DNA of 64,000 bases, taken from the NCBI RefSeq assembly GCF_017876115.1, contig NZ_JAGINO010000007.1:1-64000 (forward strand), in the 5' to 3' direction. The DNA is from Azospirillum picis. Lineage in GTDB: Bacteria > Pseudomonadota > Alphaproteobacteria > Azospirillales > Azospirillaceae. Under the pieces are notes generated by a model. The model did not search any database and was not told the DNA's origin. It saw only the letters and a program-made list of their open reading frames with translations. The translations under genes and the position numbers were made by a program. Shown one piece after another: positions 10,704-19,347 of this stretch. Every line of letters begins with the position of its first letter. The first letter of the stretch is position 1.

Positions 10704-10755
10704 CCTTGGGGTCGGGCCCTGGGGTCGGGCCCTGGGGTCGGACCCTGGGGTCGGG
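10704..10755. repeat. Four 13-bp tandem repeats between ytfQ and ytfR
   Basis: Units CCCTGGGGTCGGG at 10704, 10717, 10730 and 10743 with one or two changes. They fill most of the 94-bp gap between the binding-protein and ATPase genes. They could affect mRNA structure between the highly and less expressed parts of the operon. Confidence 0.85.
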
Positions 10756-10776
10756 ATGAGGATCGACAGGCGCCGG

Positions 10777-11748
10777 TCAGTAGGCGTCCTTGCGGCGCTC
10801 GTACTCGGCCTTCGCGGTGTCGGGGGTGAACAGCGCCGACTGGGTCTGGATCCATTTCGGCGGCTCCTTGCCGTCCTTCTTGTAGGCGATCAGCGCGTCA
10901 TAGGCCGGGCCGGCCATGTTCGGCGTCAGCTCTACCGTGGCGTTCGCCTCACCCTCGGCCATCGCCTTGAAGATGTCGGGGACGCCGTCGATGGAGACCA
11001 CCAGGATGTCCTTGCCCGGCTTCAGCCCGGCCTCCTTGATCGCCTGGATGGCGCCGACCGCCATGTCGTCGTTGTGGGCGTAGACGGCACAGATGCCCTT
11101 GCCGCCATTCTCTGCCTTGATGAAGCTCTCCATCACCTCCTTGCCCTTGGCGCGGGTGAAGTCGCCGGACTGGGTGCGGATGATCTTCATCCCCGGATTC
11201 TTGGCGACGACCTCGTCGAAGCCCTTCTTGCGGTTGATGGCGGGCGAGGAGCCGACGGTGCCCTGCAGCTCCACCACCGGGCATTTGCCGCCGGTCTGCT
11301 TGGCCAGCCATTCCCCGGCGACCCGGCCTTCGTGCACGGTGTCGGACGTGACGGCGGTCATGTAGAGGCTTGGATCCTTGGTCTCGATCTGGCGGTCGAG
11401 CAGGACGACGGGGATTTTCGCCTCCTTGGCCTCCTTCAGCACCGAATCCCAGCCGGTGGCCACGACGGGGGCGATGAAGATGGCGTCCACCCCCTGGGCG
11501 ACGAAGGACCGCACCGCCTTGATCTGGTTTTCCTGCTTCTGCTGGGCGTCGGAGATCTTCAGGTCGATCCCGCGCTTTTCCGCTTCCGCCTTCGCAGTCT
11601 TGGTCTCGGCGGCGCGCCAGCCCGATTCCGAGCCGATCTGCGAGAAGCCGACCACCAGCTTGTCGCCGGCGGCATCGGCGGCACCCGACCCGCCAAATCC
11701 GATGAACAGGGCCGCCATGGCGGCGGAGATCAGCCGGTTCCTGGACAT
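10777..11748 (-). CDS. ytfQ: Periplasmic sugar-binding protein, YtfQ type
   Basis: 323 aa. A Sec signal peptide (MSRNRLISAAMAALF to about ADA) is followed by a periplasmic-binding-protein type 1 fold. Recognisable segments are VGFSQIGSESGWRAAET, KENQIK-like QENQIKAVRSF, VVLLDRQIETKD, and AHNDDMAVGAIQAIKEAG, as in YtfQ, which binds galactofuranose. Start chosen at 11748 because AGGGAG lies eight bases upstream; a start at 11784 lacks this. It is first in the operon and 145 bp from the shared operator at 11893. Confidence 0.92.
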   Translation of the reverse strand: MSRNRLISAAMAALFIGFGGSGAADAAGDKLVVGFSQIGSESGWRAAETKTAKAEAEKRGIDLKISDAQQKQENQIKAVRSFVAQGVDAIFIAPVVATGWDSVLKEAKEAKIPVVLLDRQIETKDPSLYMTAVTSDTVHEGRVAGEWLAKQTGGKCPVVELQGTVGSSPAINRKKGFDEVVAKNPGMKIIRTQSGDFTRAKGKEVMESFIKAENGGKGICAVYAHNDDMAVGAIQAIKEAGLKPGKDILVVSIDGVPDIFKAMAEGEANATVELTPNMAGPAYDALIAYKKDGKEPPKWIQTQSALFTPDTAKAEYERRKDAY

Positions 11749-11892
11749 TCGTTTCACTCCCTGGGTTCTGCCGTGGTCTTGCACCGGACCGGACGGGAGG
11801 ACCGGCGGGCTGCAGGCCCGGCGCGGTGCGGCACCCCTGATTCGGGCATCCGGTTTTATTTGTCAGCCATGCCCACTTTACGTCCCCACAAC

Positions 11893-11918
11893 AATAACTG
11901 TCCAATACGATTATCGGC
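11893..11918 (-). promoter_or_regulatory. Putative LysR (GbpR) operator upstream of ytfQ
   Basis: On the minus strand this 26-bp segment is identical at 25 positions to 16491-16516 upstream of sbpA. Its core is TCGTATTGGAC, and ATAA/TTAT arms frame it in the manner of LysR sites. The orientation relative to the downstream transport operon is the same in both places. Confidence 0.7.
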
Positions 11919-12013
11919 CGAGGCGATAACGGAATCGGCATGGCGGGCTTCGCACCCGCCATGCCGGTTGGCCATGCCGGTTGCCCGGCCCGGCCGCCCA
12001 GGCCGGGTGCAGG

Positions 12014-13489
12014 TCACGCCCGCCGCGTGCGCGGTGTCCGGATGACGAGCCAGTCGAAGGCGAGCATGACGAGCAGCGAGGCGCCGACCAGCGGGAAGAC
12101 GATGCCGCCGACCGCCAGGATGGCAAGGATGCCGCGCATCACACCGCGGTCGCGCGGCATCGGCGGGACGCCGAGGGAGCCGTTCGGCCGCCGCTTCCAC
12201 CACATGGCCGCCGCCGAAACCGCCATCAGCACGATCGCCACGCAGACGGCGAGCATCACCACCTGGTTGGCGACGCCGAACTCCTGGCCCATGTGGACGT
12301 TGATGCCCCATTCCAGCGCCTTGCCGAAGGGGCCGTAATCCGCATAGCTCATGTCGATCAGCGGCTTGCCGCTGTACTGGTCGAGATGGACGACGCGCTG
12401 GCGGGAGAGATCGTCCGGATAGACGGTCCCGGTATAGACGCCCGTCGGCCCGGCGGGCGGGTTGACCGCATAGCCTTTCGCCAAACCCAGCCGGTCGAAG
12501 ATCGCGACGGCGGCATCGAGGTCGATCGCCCCGGCGCCGGCGGCGCCTCCACCCGCCCCGCCATGTACGGCCTCATGGCCGGAACCATGTGCGGCCTCAT
12601 GGCCGGAGCCATGCCCGGACTCATGGCCGGAACCATGGGCCGCGCCGGGGGCCGAGGATTGCGGGACCTGAGCCTGCTCCAGCGACCAGGAGGTCGGTCC
12701 GCCCTCGCTCAGGCGGAGGTCCGACATCGGGACATCCACATAGACGCCGGCCGGATAGCCGTAGTTGGTGCCGTTCGCCCATTTGTTGACATAGCTGCCC
12801 CAGAAGACCGACCACGGCATCCCGGTCACCGCCAGGAACAGGATGAAGGCCCCGGCGAAGATGCCGGCGACGGCGTGCAGGTCACGCCAGAAGACGCGCT
12901 GCGTTGGCCTGCCGCGCACCGACACCACGCCGCCGCCCTGCCGGTCCCCGGCCTGCCGGCGGGGCCACCAGAGATAGACGCCCGTGCCGACCAGAAGGAT
13001 GGTCCAGCCGCCGACGATCTCGATCACCCCGTTCGCCACCGGCCCGAAATAGGACAGGCTGTGCAGTTGGCGGACGATCCAGATCACGGTGCCCTTGTCC
13101 GGGATCTCGCCGAGGACCCGGCGGTCGTAGGGATCGACGAAGACCGACATCTTCTCGCCGGCCGGCGTCTTGATGCCGACCTCGGCCGAAGCGGTCGGAC
13201 GGGCCGGCGGCACATACTTGAAGACGGTGCCGGGATGCGCCGCCAGCGCTGCGGCGACCAGCACGGTCGGCGCGGCCGGCGCGGAGGTCCGGGCCTCCAC
13301 CGTCATCACGTCGCGGTGGACGAAGCCGTCGATCTCGTCGCGGAACAGGTAGAGGGCTCCCGTCAGGGCCAGCAGGATCAGGAACGGCAGGGCGATCAGG
13401 CCGGCATAGAAGTGCCAGCGCCAGACGGCACGGTACAGGTCCGAGGAGCGGCTTGCGGCTCCTGCGGCGGATAAGGTCGTGTTCACCAT
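12014..13489 (-). CDS. PepSY-domain membrane protein with His-rich repeat insert
   Basis: 491 aa and about four transmembrane segments in the PepSY-associated TM family (WRWHFYAGLIALPFL, WRDLHAVAGIFAGAFILFLAVTGMPW, LWWPRR, MWWKRRPNG). Such proteins often accompany siderophore or heme uptake and may reduce metals or pass electrons. Between two periplasmic parts there is a run of H-G-S-G/H-E-A-A tetrapeptides made by seven 12-bp units, which could bind metal. The start at 13489 (MVNTT) has GAGG nine bases upstream and replaces a longer frame from 13552. No TonB receptor is adjacent. Confidence 0.85.
   Translation of the reverse strand: MVNTTLSAAGAASRSSDLYRAVWRWHFYAGLIALPFLILLALTGALYLFRDEIDGFVHRDVMTVEARTSAPAAPTVLVAAALAAHPGTVFKYVPPARPTASAEVGIKTPAGEKMSVFVDPYDRRVLGEIPDKGTVIWIVRQLHSLSYFGPVANGVIEIVGGWTILLVGTGVYLWWPRRQAGDRQGGGVVSVRGRPTQRVFWRDLHAVAGIFAGAFILFLAVTGMPWSVFWGSYVNKWANGTNYGYPAGVYVDVPMSDLRLSEGGPTSWSLEQAQVPQSSAPGAAHGSGHESGHGSGHEAAHGSGHEAVHGGAGGGAAGAGAIDLDAAVAIFDRLGLAKGYAVNPPAGPTGVYTGTVYPDDLSRQRVVHLDQYSGKPLIDMSYADYGPFGKALEWGINVHMGQEFGVANQVVMLAVCVAIVLMAVSAAAMWWKRRPNGSLGVPPMPRDRGVMRGILAILAVGGIVFPLVGASLLVMLAFDWLVIRTPRTRRA
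12562..12645. repeat. Seven 12-bp tandem repeats coding His-rich stretch
   Basis: Units of 12 bp (CATGGCCGGAAC type) start every 12 bases from 12562. In the minus-strand gene they read as alternating HGSG and HEAA/HESG tetrapeptides, giving eight histidines in under 30 residues. Confidence 0.85.
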
Positions 13490-13579
13490 GGGGTGACCCT
13501 CGTGCAAGCGCCGGCCGCGCCGTCCCGTGGAACGGCACGGCGGCGCTGTCATCGCAAAAATCGGTGATTGCAGGAGTGA

Positions 13580-14002
13580 TCAGCCCCGGACCGGCGGCCC
13601 CCGCGCCCCGATCGGCAGCATCGACCGGGCCTGGAGGACGATGGCCGACACCGGCAACAGCGGCTGGGCCAGCGCCGGCGCCGGCGCATCCGGCACCGTC
13701 ACCGCCGGCAGGAGCGCCGGTCCGGACGCAACCGCCCTCAGCGAGCAGATGAGCGCGCAGAGCGTATCGTGCGACTGGTCCCCCGCCGGCTTTCCCGGCC
13801 GGTCGCCGCCATGGCCGGGATGGCCGGCATCATGGGCGGAATGCCCAGCCCGCTCATGAACGACGCCTTGGAAATCGGCCTTCCAGGCGAGGGTCTTCGG
13901 CCCGACCGCTCCGAACAGGAAGCCCTGGATGATCAGCGCGCAGGCGGTCACGGCGAGAACAAGCCGCCGCCACCCCCCCTGCTCTGACCCGAGACGTTCC
14001 AC
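13580..14002 (-). CDS. DUF2946-like His-rich small protein
   Basis: 140 aa starting at a GTG (14002) with GGGGA upstream. An N-terminal hydrophobic helix (LVLAVTACALIIQGFLF) is followed by a His-rich segment (GHSAHDAGHPGHGG), then SHDTLCALIC, which resembles the CxxxC-type motif of DUF2946 proteins found near copper and TonB genes. It precedes the PepSY gene by 90 bp on the same strand, so both may serve metal handling. No function is proven for the family. Confidence 0.6.
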   Translation of the reverse strand: MERLGSEQGGWRRLVLAVTACALIIQGFLFGAVGPKTLAWKADFQGVVHERAGHSAHDAGHPGHGGDRPGKPAGDQSHDTLCALICSLRAVASGPALLPAVTVPDAPAPALAQPLLPVSAIVLQARSMLPIGARGPPVRG

Positions 14003-14230
14003 GGCGTTCCCCGGCTAACGGGCAGCGTTGCTCATCGCTCCATCCCGGCAATGGTCAATCGACGGGAATGCTCCAGGGCCGGATAATGTCTGAGCTTCTG
14101 TGCAACGTCCAGTGAGGGAGCGGCGTTCCCACGGCACCGATGCATCGCCGTTCCCCTCCCCATCCCTCCTCCACTCTCACGCTACGGCATGTACAGATGT
14201 TGCGTAGCTACGGGAAAAGCCCTCGCCCCC

Positions 14231-14358
14231 CTGGGGAGGGTGAGGGGGACGGCGCGCGGAGGCGCGCCGCAAAGGGGCATACTGCCCCTTCGCCATCCCC
14301 TGGCATGGGCGTTCTCCCATGCTGCCCCCTCACCCCGACCCTCTCCCCGGAGGGGAGA
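14231..14358. repeat. Intergenic cluster of GC-rich hairpins (REP-like)
   Basis: Within 128 bp there are several inverted repeats: GGCGCGC/GCGCGCC (14251-14268), AAGGGGCA/TGCCCCTT (14272-14290), GCATGGG/CCCATGC (14303-14322), and TCTCCCCGGAGGGGAGA (14342-14358). The outer CCCTCACCC-type arms pair with 14235-14248. It lies between two minus-strand genes and fills most of a 437-bp gap with no coding signal. It probably acts in transcript end or stability. Confidence 0.6.
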
Positions 14359-14439
14359 AGGAATTATCTCCCGTGTCGCAACATCCATGCATCAGGAGCC
14401 TGGGAGGGGGAGATTCAGCGCCTTGCACTGCCTCGGCGC

Positions 14440-15321
14440 TTACGCGACTCCGCGCCCGAAACGGCCGCAGGGCAGGCCGCGGACGCCGGGATCGCACTCG
14501 AACAGCCCGCCGGCCAGCGGCTCCTCCGGACGGCCGTGCGCGGCCGTGGTGACGAACAGGCGGTCGAGATCCGGCCCGGCGAACACGCAGGAGGTGACGC
14601 GGGAAACCGGCAGCGGGATCGCGCGGTCGAGCGTGCCGTCGGGACGGAAGCGGCTGACCCGGCCGCCGTCCCAATGGGCGATCCACAGCCCGCCCTCGGC
14701 GTCGCAGGTCATGCCGTCGGGATAGCCGTCCGCCTCGGCGAAGCGGATATGGACGCGCTTGCCCGACAGGACGCCGTCCGCCCCGAGGTCGAAGGCGTAG
14801 ACCGTCCGCGCCGCGCTGTCGGTGTGGTAGAGCGTGCGGCCGTCCGGCGACAGCGCCGGGCCGTTGGCGACGACATAGCCCTCGTCGACCCGCGTCACGG
14901 TGCCGTCGGGATCGATGCGGAACAGCGCGCCGGCCGGATCGCTCTCCGCGTCATGCATGCTGCCGACCCACAGCCGGCCCAGCGCGTCGGCCTTGGCGTC
15001 GTTCAGCCGGTTGCCCGGCCGGTCCGGGTCGAGCCGCGCCAGCTCGCCGGCGATCTCCACCCCGTCCGGACCGGGGCGCAGCCGCACCACCCGGCGCGAG
15101 CGCAGCCCGGCGATGAAGCCGTCGCCGTCGGCGGCCTCCACCAGCCAGCAGGCGGCGTCCCCCAGTGCCCATTCCGTCTGCGTGCCGTCGGACAGGCCGT
15201 GGCGCAGGATGCGCCCGCCGCGGATGTCCACGGCGAAGACGGCGCCCTGCCCCGGCGACCACAGCGGCCCTTCGCCCAGCGTCGCCCGGGCGGCCCATAC
15301 ACAACGCGCTTCCTGCGGCAT
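14440..15321 (-). CDS. SMP-30/gluconolactonase-family sugar lactonase
   Basis: 293 aa, a six-bladed propeller hydrolase that opens aldonolactones to sugar acids. Metal ligands expected for the family are visible: Glu in LGEGPLW, Asn in NRLNDAKADALGRLWVGSM, and Asp in GYPDGMTCD. The start at 15321 has GAGGGAG ten bases upstream. Divergent from gbpR, with a copy of the shared operator between them, it can supply the lactonase step between the aldose dehydrogenase (20614) and acid dehydratase (21624). A. brasilense L-arabinolactonase is of this family. Confidence 0.88.
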   Translation of the reverse strand: MPQEARCVWAARATLGEGPLWSPGQGAVFAVDIRGGRILRHGLSDGTQTEWALGDAACWLVEAADGDGFIAGLRSRRVVRLRPGPDGVEIAGELARLDPDRPGNRLNDAKADALGRLWVGSMHDAESDPAGALFRIDPDGTVTRVDEGYVVANGPALSPDGRTLYHTDSAARTVYAFDLGADGVLSGKRVHIRFAEADGYPDGMTCDAEGGLWIAHWDGGRVSRFRPDGTLDRAIPLPVSRVTSCVFAGPDLDRLFVTTAAHGRPEEPLAGGLFECDPGVRGLPCGRFGRGVA

Positions 15322-15396
15322 GCCGTTCCGTCTCCCTCGCCGGCGGCGGCAGCCGCCGTGAATTTTGTTGACGACACGAACGATAAGGAGGCTCTT

Positions 15397-15422
15397 GATA
15401 GCCGTCCAATACGAAGATCGCT
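15397..15422 (-). promoter_or_regulatory. Weaker copy of the shared operator
   Basis: Matches 19 of 26 positions of the site at 11893-11918, including an unbroken 11-base core (GTCCAATACGA on the plus strand). It lies 76 bp from the lactonase ATG and 58 bp before the gbpR start, so it may serve both activation of the lactonase and autoregulation. Confidence 0.55.
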
Positions 15423-15479
15423 CCCGACGATACAGAATTCCGTATCTCCGTGCCACCGCCCGACCGGAGGCCTCCGACC

Positions 15480-16508
15480 GTGACCCCGCACCGCCTGTCC
15501 CCCGACTGGTTCCAGAAGGCACGGCTGAAGCTGCGCCATCTCCAGCTCTTCGCGGCACTGGACGAGCACCGCAACCTGCACCGCGCCGCCGCCAGCCTGG
15601 GCATGTCGCAGCCCGCCGCCTCCAAGCTGCTGGGCGACCTGGAGGAGACGCTGGGAATCGAGCTTTTCGACCGCCACGGCCGCGGCATCGAGCCGAACTG
15701 GTACGGCAGCCTGATGATCCGCCATGCCCGGATGATCCTCAGCGAGCTGCAGGAAACCGGCGAGGAGCTGAACGCCCTGCTGGCCGGGCACAGCGGCCGG
15801 GTGTCGATCGGCACCGTGACGGCCCCGGCGGTAGAGCTGGTGGTGCCGGTGGTCGGCGCGCTGTCGCGCGAACACCCGGCATTGAAGATCGCGGTGGCGG
15901 TGGAGACCAGCGACGTGCTGGTCGAGCGGGTGCAGCAGGGCGTGATGGACTTCGCCATCGGCCGCCTGCCGGTCCGCAGCGATCCGGCGACCTTCGACTA
16001 CCAGGAGATCAGCAGCGAGGAGCTGTGTTTCATCTGCCGCGACGGCCATCCGCTGCTGCGGCTGGGCCGCCCGCTGACCGCGGCCGACCTCGCCGACGCC
16101 ACCTGGATCCTGCAGCCGGCCGGCTCCCTGCTGCGCGAGCGCGTCGAGGCCCTGTTCCGGGGCGAAGGCGAACCGCCGCCGCAGCGGGTGATCGAGAGCG
16201 CCTCCGCCGTCATCTCGATGGCGATGGTGGCGGAAAGCGACTCCATCACCGTCTTCGCCCGTGCGCTCGCCCAGGTGTTCTCACCCAGCGGCTGCTGCAC
16301 GATCATGCCGTTCCACAAGCGCTTCAGCGTCGAGCCCTACGGCATCTTCCGGCTGCGCGACCGGTCGCTGTCGCCGGGCGCCCGCACCGTGCTGACCGCG
16401 ATCCGCGCGGCATCCGAACGGAAGATGAAGGCGGGGACGGAGGACGCGAGCGCCCGCCCCTCCACCGATATCAAAATGCACATGGATCCCGCCGATAATC
16501 GTATTTGA
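15480..16508 (+). CDS. gbpR: LysR-family sugar regulator, GbpR type
   Basis: 342 aa. A winged-helix LysR domain (RHLQLFAALDEHRNLHRAAASLGMSQPAASKLLGDLEE) is followed by an inducer-binding domain. GTG at 15480 is preferred because GGAGG lies nine bases upstream; another GTG at 15450 has no such site. The gene sits directly before an SbpA/ChvE-GguAB operon, as GbpR does in Azospirillum and Agrobacterium, where it responds to galactose, arabinose or fucose. The last six codons overlap the sbpA operator. Confidence 0.85.
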   Translation: MTPHRLSPDWFQKARLKLRHLQLFAALDEHRNLHRAAASLGMSQPAASKLLGDLEETLGIELFDRHGRGIEPNWYGSLMIRHARMILSELQETGEELNALLAGHSGRVSIGTVTAPAVELVVPVVGALSREHPALKIAVAVETSDVLVERVQQGVMDFAIGRLPVRSDPATFDYQEISSEELCFICRDGHPLLRLGRPLTAADLADATWILQPAGSLLRERVEALFRGEGEPPPQRVIESASAVISMAMVAESDSITVFARALAQVFSPSGCCTIMPFHKRFSVEPYGIFRLRDRSLSPGARTVLTAIRAASERKMKAGTEDASARPSTDIKMHMDPADNRI

Positions 16509-16516
16509 CAGTTATT
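16491..16516 (+). promoter_or_regulatory. Shared operator upstream of sbpA, overlapping gbpR stop
   Basis: Differs from the minus strand of 11893-11918 at a single base. It spans the gbpR stop codon (16506-16508) and lies 111 bp before the sbpA ATG. A TATTAT sequence at 16534-16539 downstream may be the -10 element. No good -35 is spaced from it, which is usual at LysR-activated promoters. Confidence 0.72.
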
Positions 16517-16626
16517 TCAAATCGGCGGATTGCTATTATAGCGAACAGTAAGGCGCCCCACTGTCTGCCGCACACGCAGAGAGGCGGAGACCGCGCGGCG
16601 CGGAAAAATGGGGAGGTTTCCGGTCC

Positions 16627-17760
16627 ATGTTTTCCTACATCCCGTCCTTAACCGCCAAATCGGTGGCCACCAAACCGGCTGCCGCCAAACCGATGAAGGC
16701 CAAGCTGGCCGGCCTCGCGCTCGGCCTTCTCGCCCTCACCGGCACCGCCGCCGTCCCGGCCCTGGCGCAGGACAAGCCCACCGTCGGCATCGCCATGCCG
16801 ACGAAGTCCTCGGCGCGCTGGATCGACGACGGCAACAACATGGTCAAGTATTTCCAGGAGAAGGGATACAAGACCGACCTGCAATATGCCGAGGACGACA
16901 TCCCCAACCAGCTTGCCCAGATCGAGAACATGGTCACCAAGAACGACAAGGTTCTGGTGATCGCCGCCATCGACGGGACGACGCTGACCGACGTGCTGCA
17001 GAAGGCGTCGGAGCAGGGGGTGAAGGTCATCGCCTATGACCGCCTGATCCGCGGCTCGGCCAACGTCGACTACTACGCCACCTTCGACAATTTCCAGGTC
17101 GGCGTCCTCCAGGCCTCCTACATCGAGAAGGCGCTGGGACTGAAGGAGGGCAAGGGTCCCTTCAACATCGAGCTGTTCGGCGGCTCGCCCGACGACAACA
17201 ACGCCTATTTCTTCTACAACGGCGCCATGTCGGTGCTGCAGCCCTACATCGACGCCGGCAAGCTGAAGGTGCAGAGCGGCCAGGTCGGCATGGACAAGGT
17301 GTCCACCCTGCGCTGGGACGGCGCTGTCGCCCAGTCGCGCATGGACAACCTGCTGAGCGCCTATTACGGCGACAAGAAGCTGGACGCGGTGCTGTCGCCC
17401 TATGACGGGCTCAGCATCGGCATCATCTCCTCGCTGAAGGGCGTCGGCTACGGCTCGCCGTCGCAGCCGATGCCGGTGGTGACCGGCCAGGATGCCGAGG
17501 TGCCGTCGGTGAAGTCGATCCTGGCCGGCGAGCAGCGCTCCACCGTCTTCAAGGACACCCGCGAACTGGCGAAGGTCACCGTCGGCATGGTCGACGACCT
17601 GCTGGCCGGCCGAACCCCGCAGGTCAACGACACCAAGACCTACGACAACGGCAAGAAGGTCGTTCCCTCCTACCTGCTGAAGCCGGTCAGCGTCGACGCC
17701 TCCAACTGGAAGCAGGTGCTGGTCGACGGCGGCTACTACAAGGAGTCGCAGATCAAGTAA
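16627..17760 (+). CDS. sbpA: Periplasmic multiple-sugar-binding protein (SbpA/ChvE)
   Basis: 377 aa. A long signal peptide with a Lys/Ala-rich start ends near ALAQ. The mature part is ChvE-like: [47 protein letters not shown] opening, [37 protein letters not shown], and [12 protein letters not shown]. ChvE/SbpA bind galactose, arabinose, glucose and related sugars and also feed chemotaxis. GGGGAGG ten bases upstream fixes the start at 16627. First gene of the operon behind the operator. Confidence 0.93.
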   Translation: MFSYIPSLTAKSVATKPAAAKPMKAKLAGLALGLLALTGTAAVPALAQDKPTVGIAMPTKSSARWIDDGNNMVKYFQEKGYKTDLQYAEDDIPNQLAQIENMVTKNDKVLVIAAIDGTTLTDVLQKASEQGVKVIAYDRLIRGSANVDYYATFDNFQVGVLQASYIEKALGLKEGKGPFNIELFGGSPDDNNAYFFYNGAMSVLQPYIDAGKLKVQSGQVGMDKVSTLRWDGAVAQSRMDNLLSAYYGDKKLDAVLSPYDGLSIGIISSLKGVGYGSPSQPMPVVTGQDAEVPSVKSILAGEQRSTVFKDTRELAKVTVGMVDDLLAGRTPQVNDTKTYDNGKKVVPSYLLKPVSVDASNWKQVLVDGGYYKESQIK

Positions 17761-17790
17761 CGGCGAGGAGGCGGCAGGGCGGAGGCATCC

Positions 17791-19347
17791 ATGGACAGCA
17801 TTCTCGAGATGCGCGGCATCTCCAAGACGTTCCCGGGCGTCAAGGCGCTCGACGACGTCAATCTTTCCGTCCGCGAGGGAGAGATCCACGCGCTGATCGG
17901 CGAGAACGGAGCCGGCAAATCGACGTTGATGAAGGTGCTGAGCGGCGTCTACCCGCAAGGCAGCTTCGACGGCGAGATCCGCTTCCGCGGCCAGCCCGTC
18001 GCCTTCCGCGGCATCGCCGACAGCGAAAAGCTCGGCATCATCATCATCCACCAGGAACTGGCGCTGGTGCCGCTGCTGTCGATCACCGAGAACCTGTTCC
18101 TCGGCAACGAGCAGGCGCGGCGCGGGGTGATCGACTGGACGGCGGCGACCGCCAAGGCGCGCGAGCTCCTGCGGATGGTCGGGCTGAGCGATCCGCCGGA
18201 CACCCTGATCACCGACATCGGCGTCGGCAAGCAGCAGTTGGTGGAGATCGCCAAGGCGCTGTCGAAGCAGGTCAGGCTGCTGATCCTCGACGAGCCGACG
18301 GCCAGCCTGAACGAGAGCGACAGCGACGCCCTGCTGGCGCTGCTGCTGCGCTTCAAGGAGCAGGGCATCTCCTCCATCCTGATCTCGCACAAGCTGAACG
18401 AGATCGCCAAGGTCGCCGACCGCGTCACCATCCTGCGCGACGGCAGCACGGTGGAGACGCTCGACTGCCACGACGGGCCGATCAGCCAGGACCGCATCAT
18501 CAAGGGCATGGTCGGCCGCGACCTCGCCGACCGCTACCCCAAGCGGGAGGTCCGGCCTGGCGAGATCCTGTTCGAGGTGAAGGGCTGGAGCGCCGACCAC
18601 CCCATCCATCCCGGCCGCAGGGTCGTCAAGGACATCGACCTGCACGTCCGCCGCGGCGAGGTGGTGGGCATCGCCGGCCTGATGGGCGCTGGCCGCACCG
18701 AGTTCGCCATGAGCCTGTTCGGCCGAAGCTGGGGCCGCAACATCCGCGGCAACGCCTATCTGGGCGGCCGCGAGATCGACGTCTCCACCATCCGCCGCGC
18801 CATGGACGGCGGGCTGGCCTACGCCACCGAGGACCGCAAGCATTACGGCCTCGTGCTCGACAACGACATCCGCCACAACGTGACGCTCGCCAACCTCGAC
18901 GGCGTCGCCAGGCGCGGCGTCATCCACCACGAGCGCGAGATCGAGGTCGCCAACGACTTCCGCCGCCGCCTGCGCATCCGCTGCTCCAGCGTCTTCCAGG
19001 AGACGGTCAACCTGTCGGGCGGCAACCAGCAGAAGGTCGTGCTGAGCAAGTGGCTGTTCGCCGACCCTCAGGTGCTGATCCTCGACGAGCCGACCCGCGG
19101 CATCGACGTCGGCGCCAAGTACGAGATCTACAGCATCGTCAACCAACTGGTGGCCGAAGGCCGCGGCGTCATCCTGATCTCGTCGGAGCTGCCGGAGCTG
19201 CTTGGCGTCGCCGACCGCATCTATGTGATGAACGAAGGCGCGATCGTCGCCGAGATGCCGGCCGCGGAGGCCAGCCAGGAAAAGATCATGCACGCCATCA
19301 TGTCGTCTGCCGCCGGCGGCACGGCGACGCGGGAGTATCTGCAATGA
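17791..19347 (+). CDS. gguA: Multiple-sugar ABC transporter ATP-binding protein GguA
   Basis: 518 aa with twin ABC domains. The first has GENGAGKST and [17 protein letters not shown]; the second has GLMGAGRT, the signature LSGGNQQK and [17 protein letters not shown] five bases before the ATG fixes the start, 30 bp after sbpA. It drives import with GguB. Confidence 0.94.
   Translation: MDSILEMRGISKTFPGVKALDDVNLSVREGEIHALIGENGAGKSTLMKVLSGVYPQGSFDGEIRFRGQPVAFRGIADSEKLGIIIIHQELALVPLLSITENLFLGNEQARRGVIDWTAATAKARELLRMVGLSDPPDTLITDIGVGKQQLVEIAKALSKQVRLLILDEPTASLNESDSDALLALLLRFKEQGISSILISHKLNEIAKVADRVTILRDGSTVETLDCHDGPISQDRIIKGMVGRDLADRYPKREVRPGEILFEVKGWSADHPIHPGRRVVKDIDLHVRRGEVVGIAGLMGAGRTEFAMSLFGRSWGRNIRGNAYLGGREIDVSTIRRAMDGGLAYATEDRKHYGLVLDNDIRHNVTLANLDGVARRGVIHHEREIEVANDFRRRLRIRCSSVFQETVNLSGGNQQKVVLSKWLFADPQVLILDEPTRGIDVGAKYEIYSIVNQLVAEGRGVILISSELPELLGVADRIYVMNEGAIVAEMPAAEASQEKIMHAIMSSAAGGTATREYLQ

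Noticed and set aside
12562..12645. CRISPR array
   Set aside because: The repeats are 12 bp, contiguous, in frame and without spacers.
16505..16539. TTGACA/TATTAT as a sigma-70 promoter for sbpA
   Set aside because: The two hexamers are 23 bp apart, too far for sigma-70; TTGACA belongs to the conserved operator.
16648..19344. Open frame of 898 codons on the minus strand
   Set aside because: It is fully antisense to sbpA and gguA, and its low-complexity Asp/Val/Ala composition is typical of GC-rich shadow frames.
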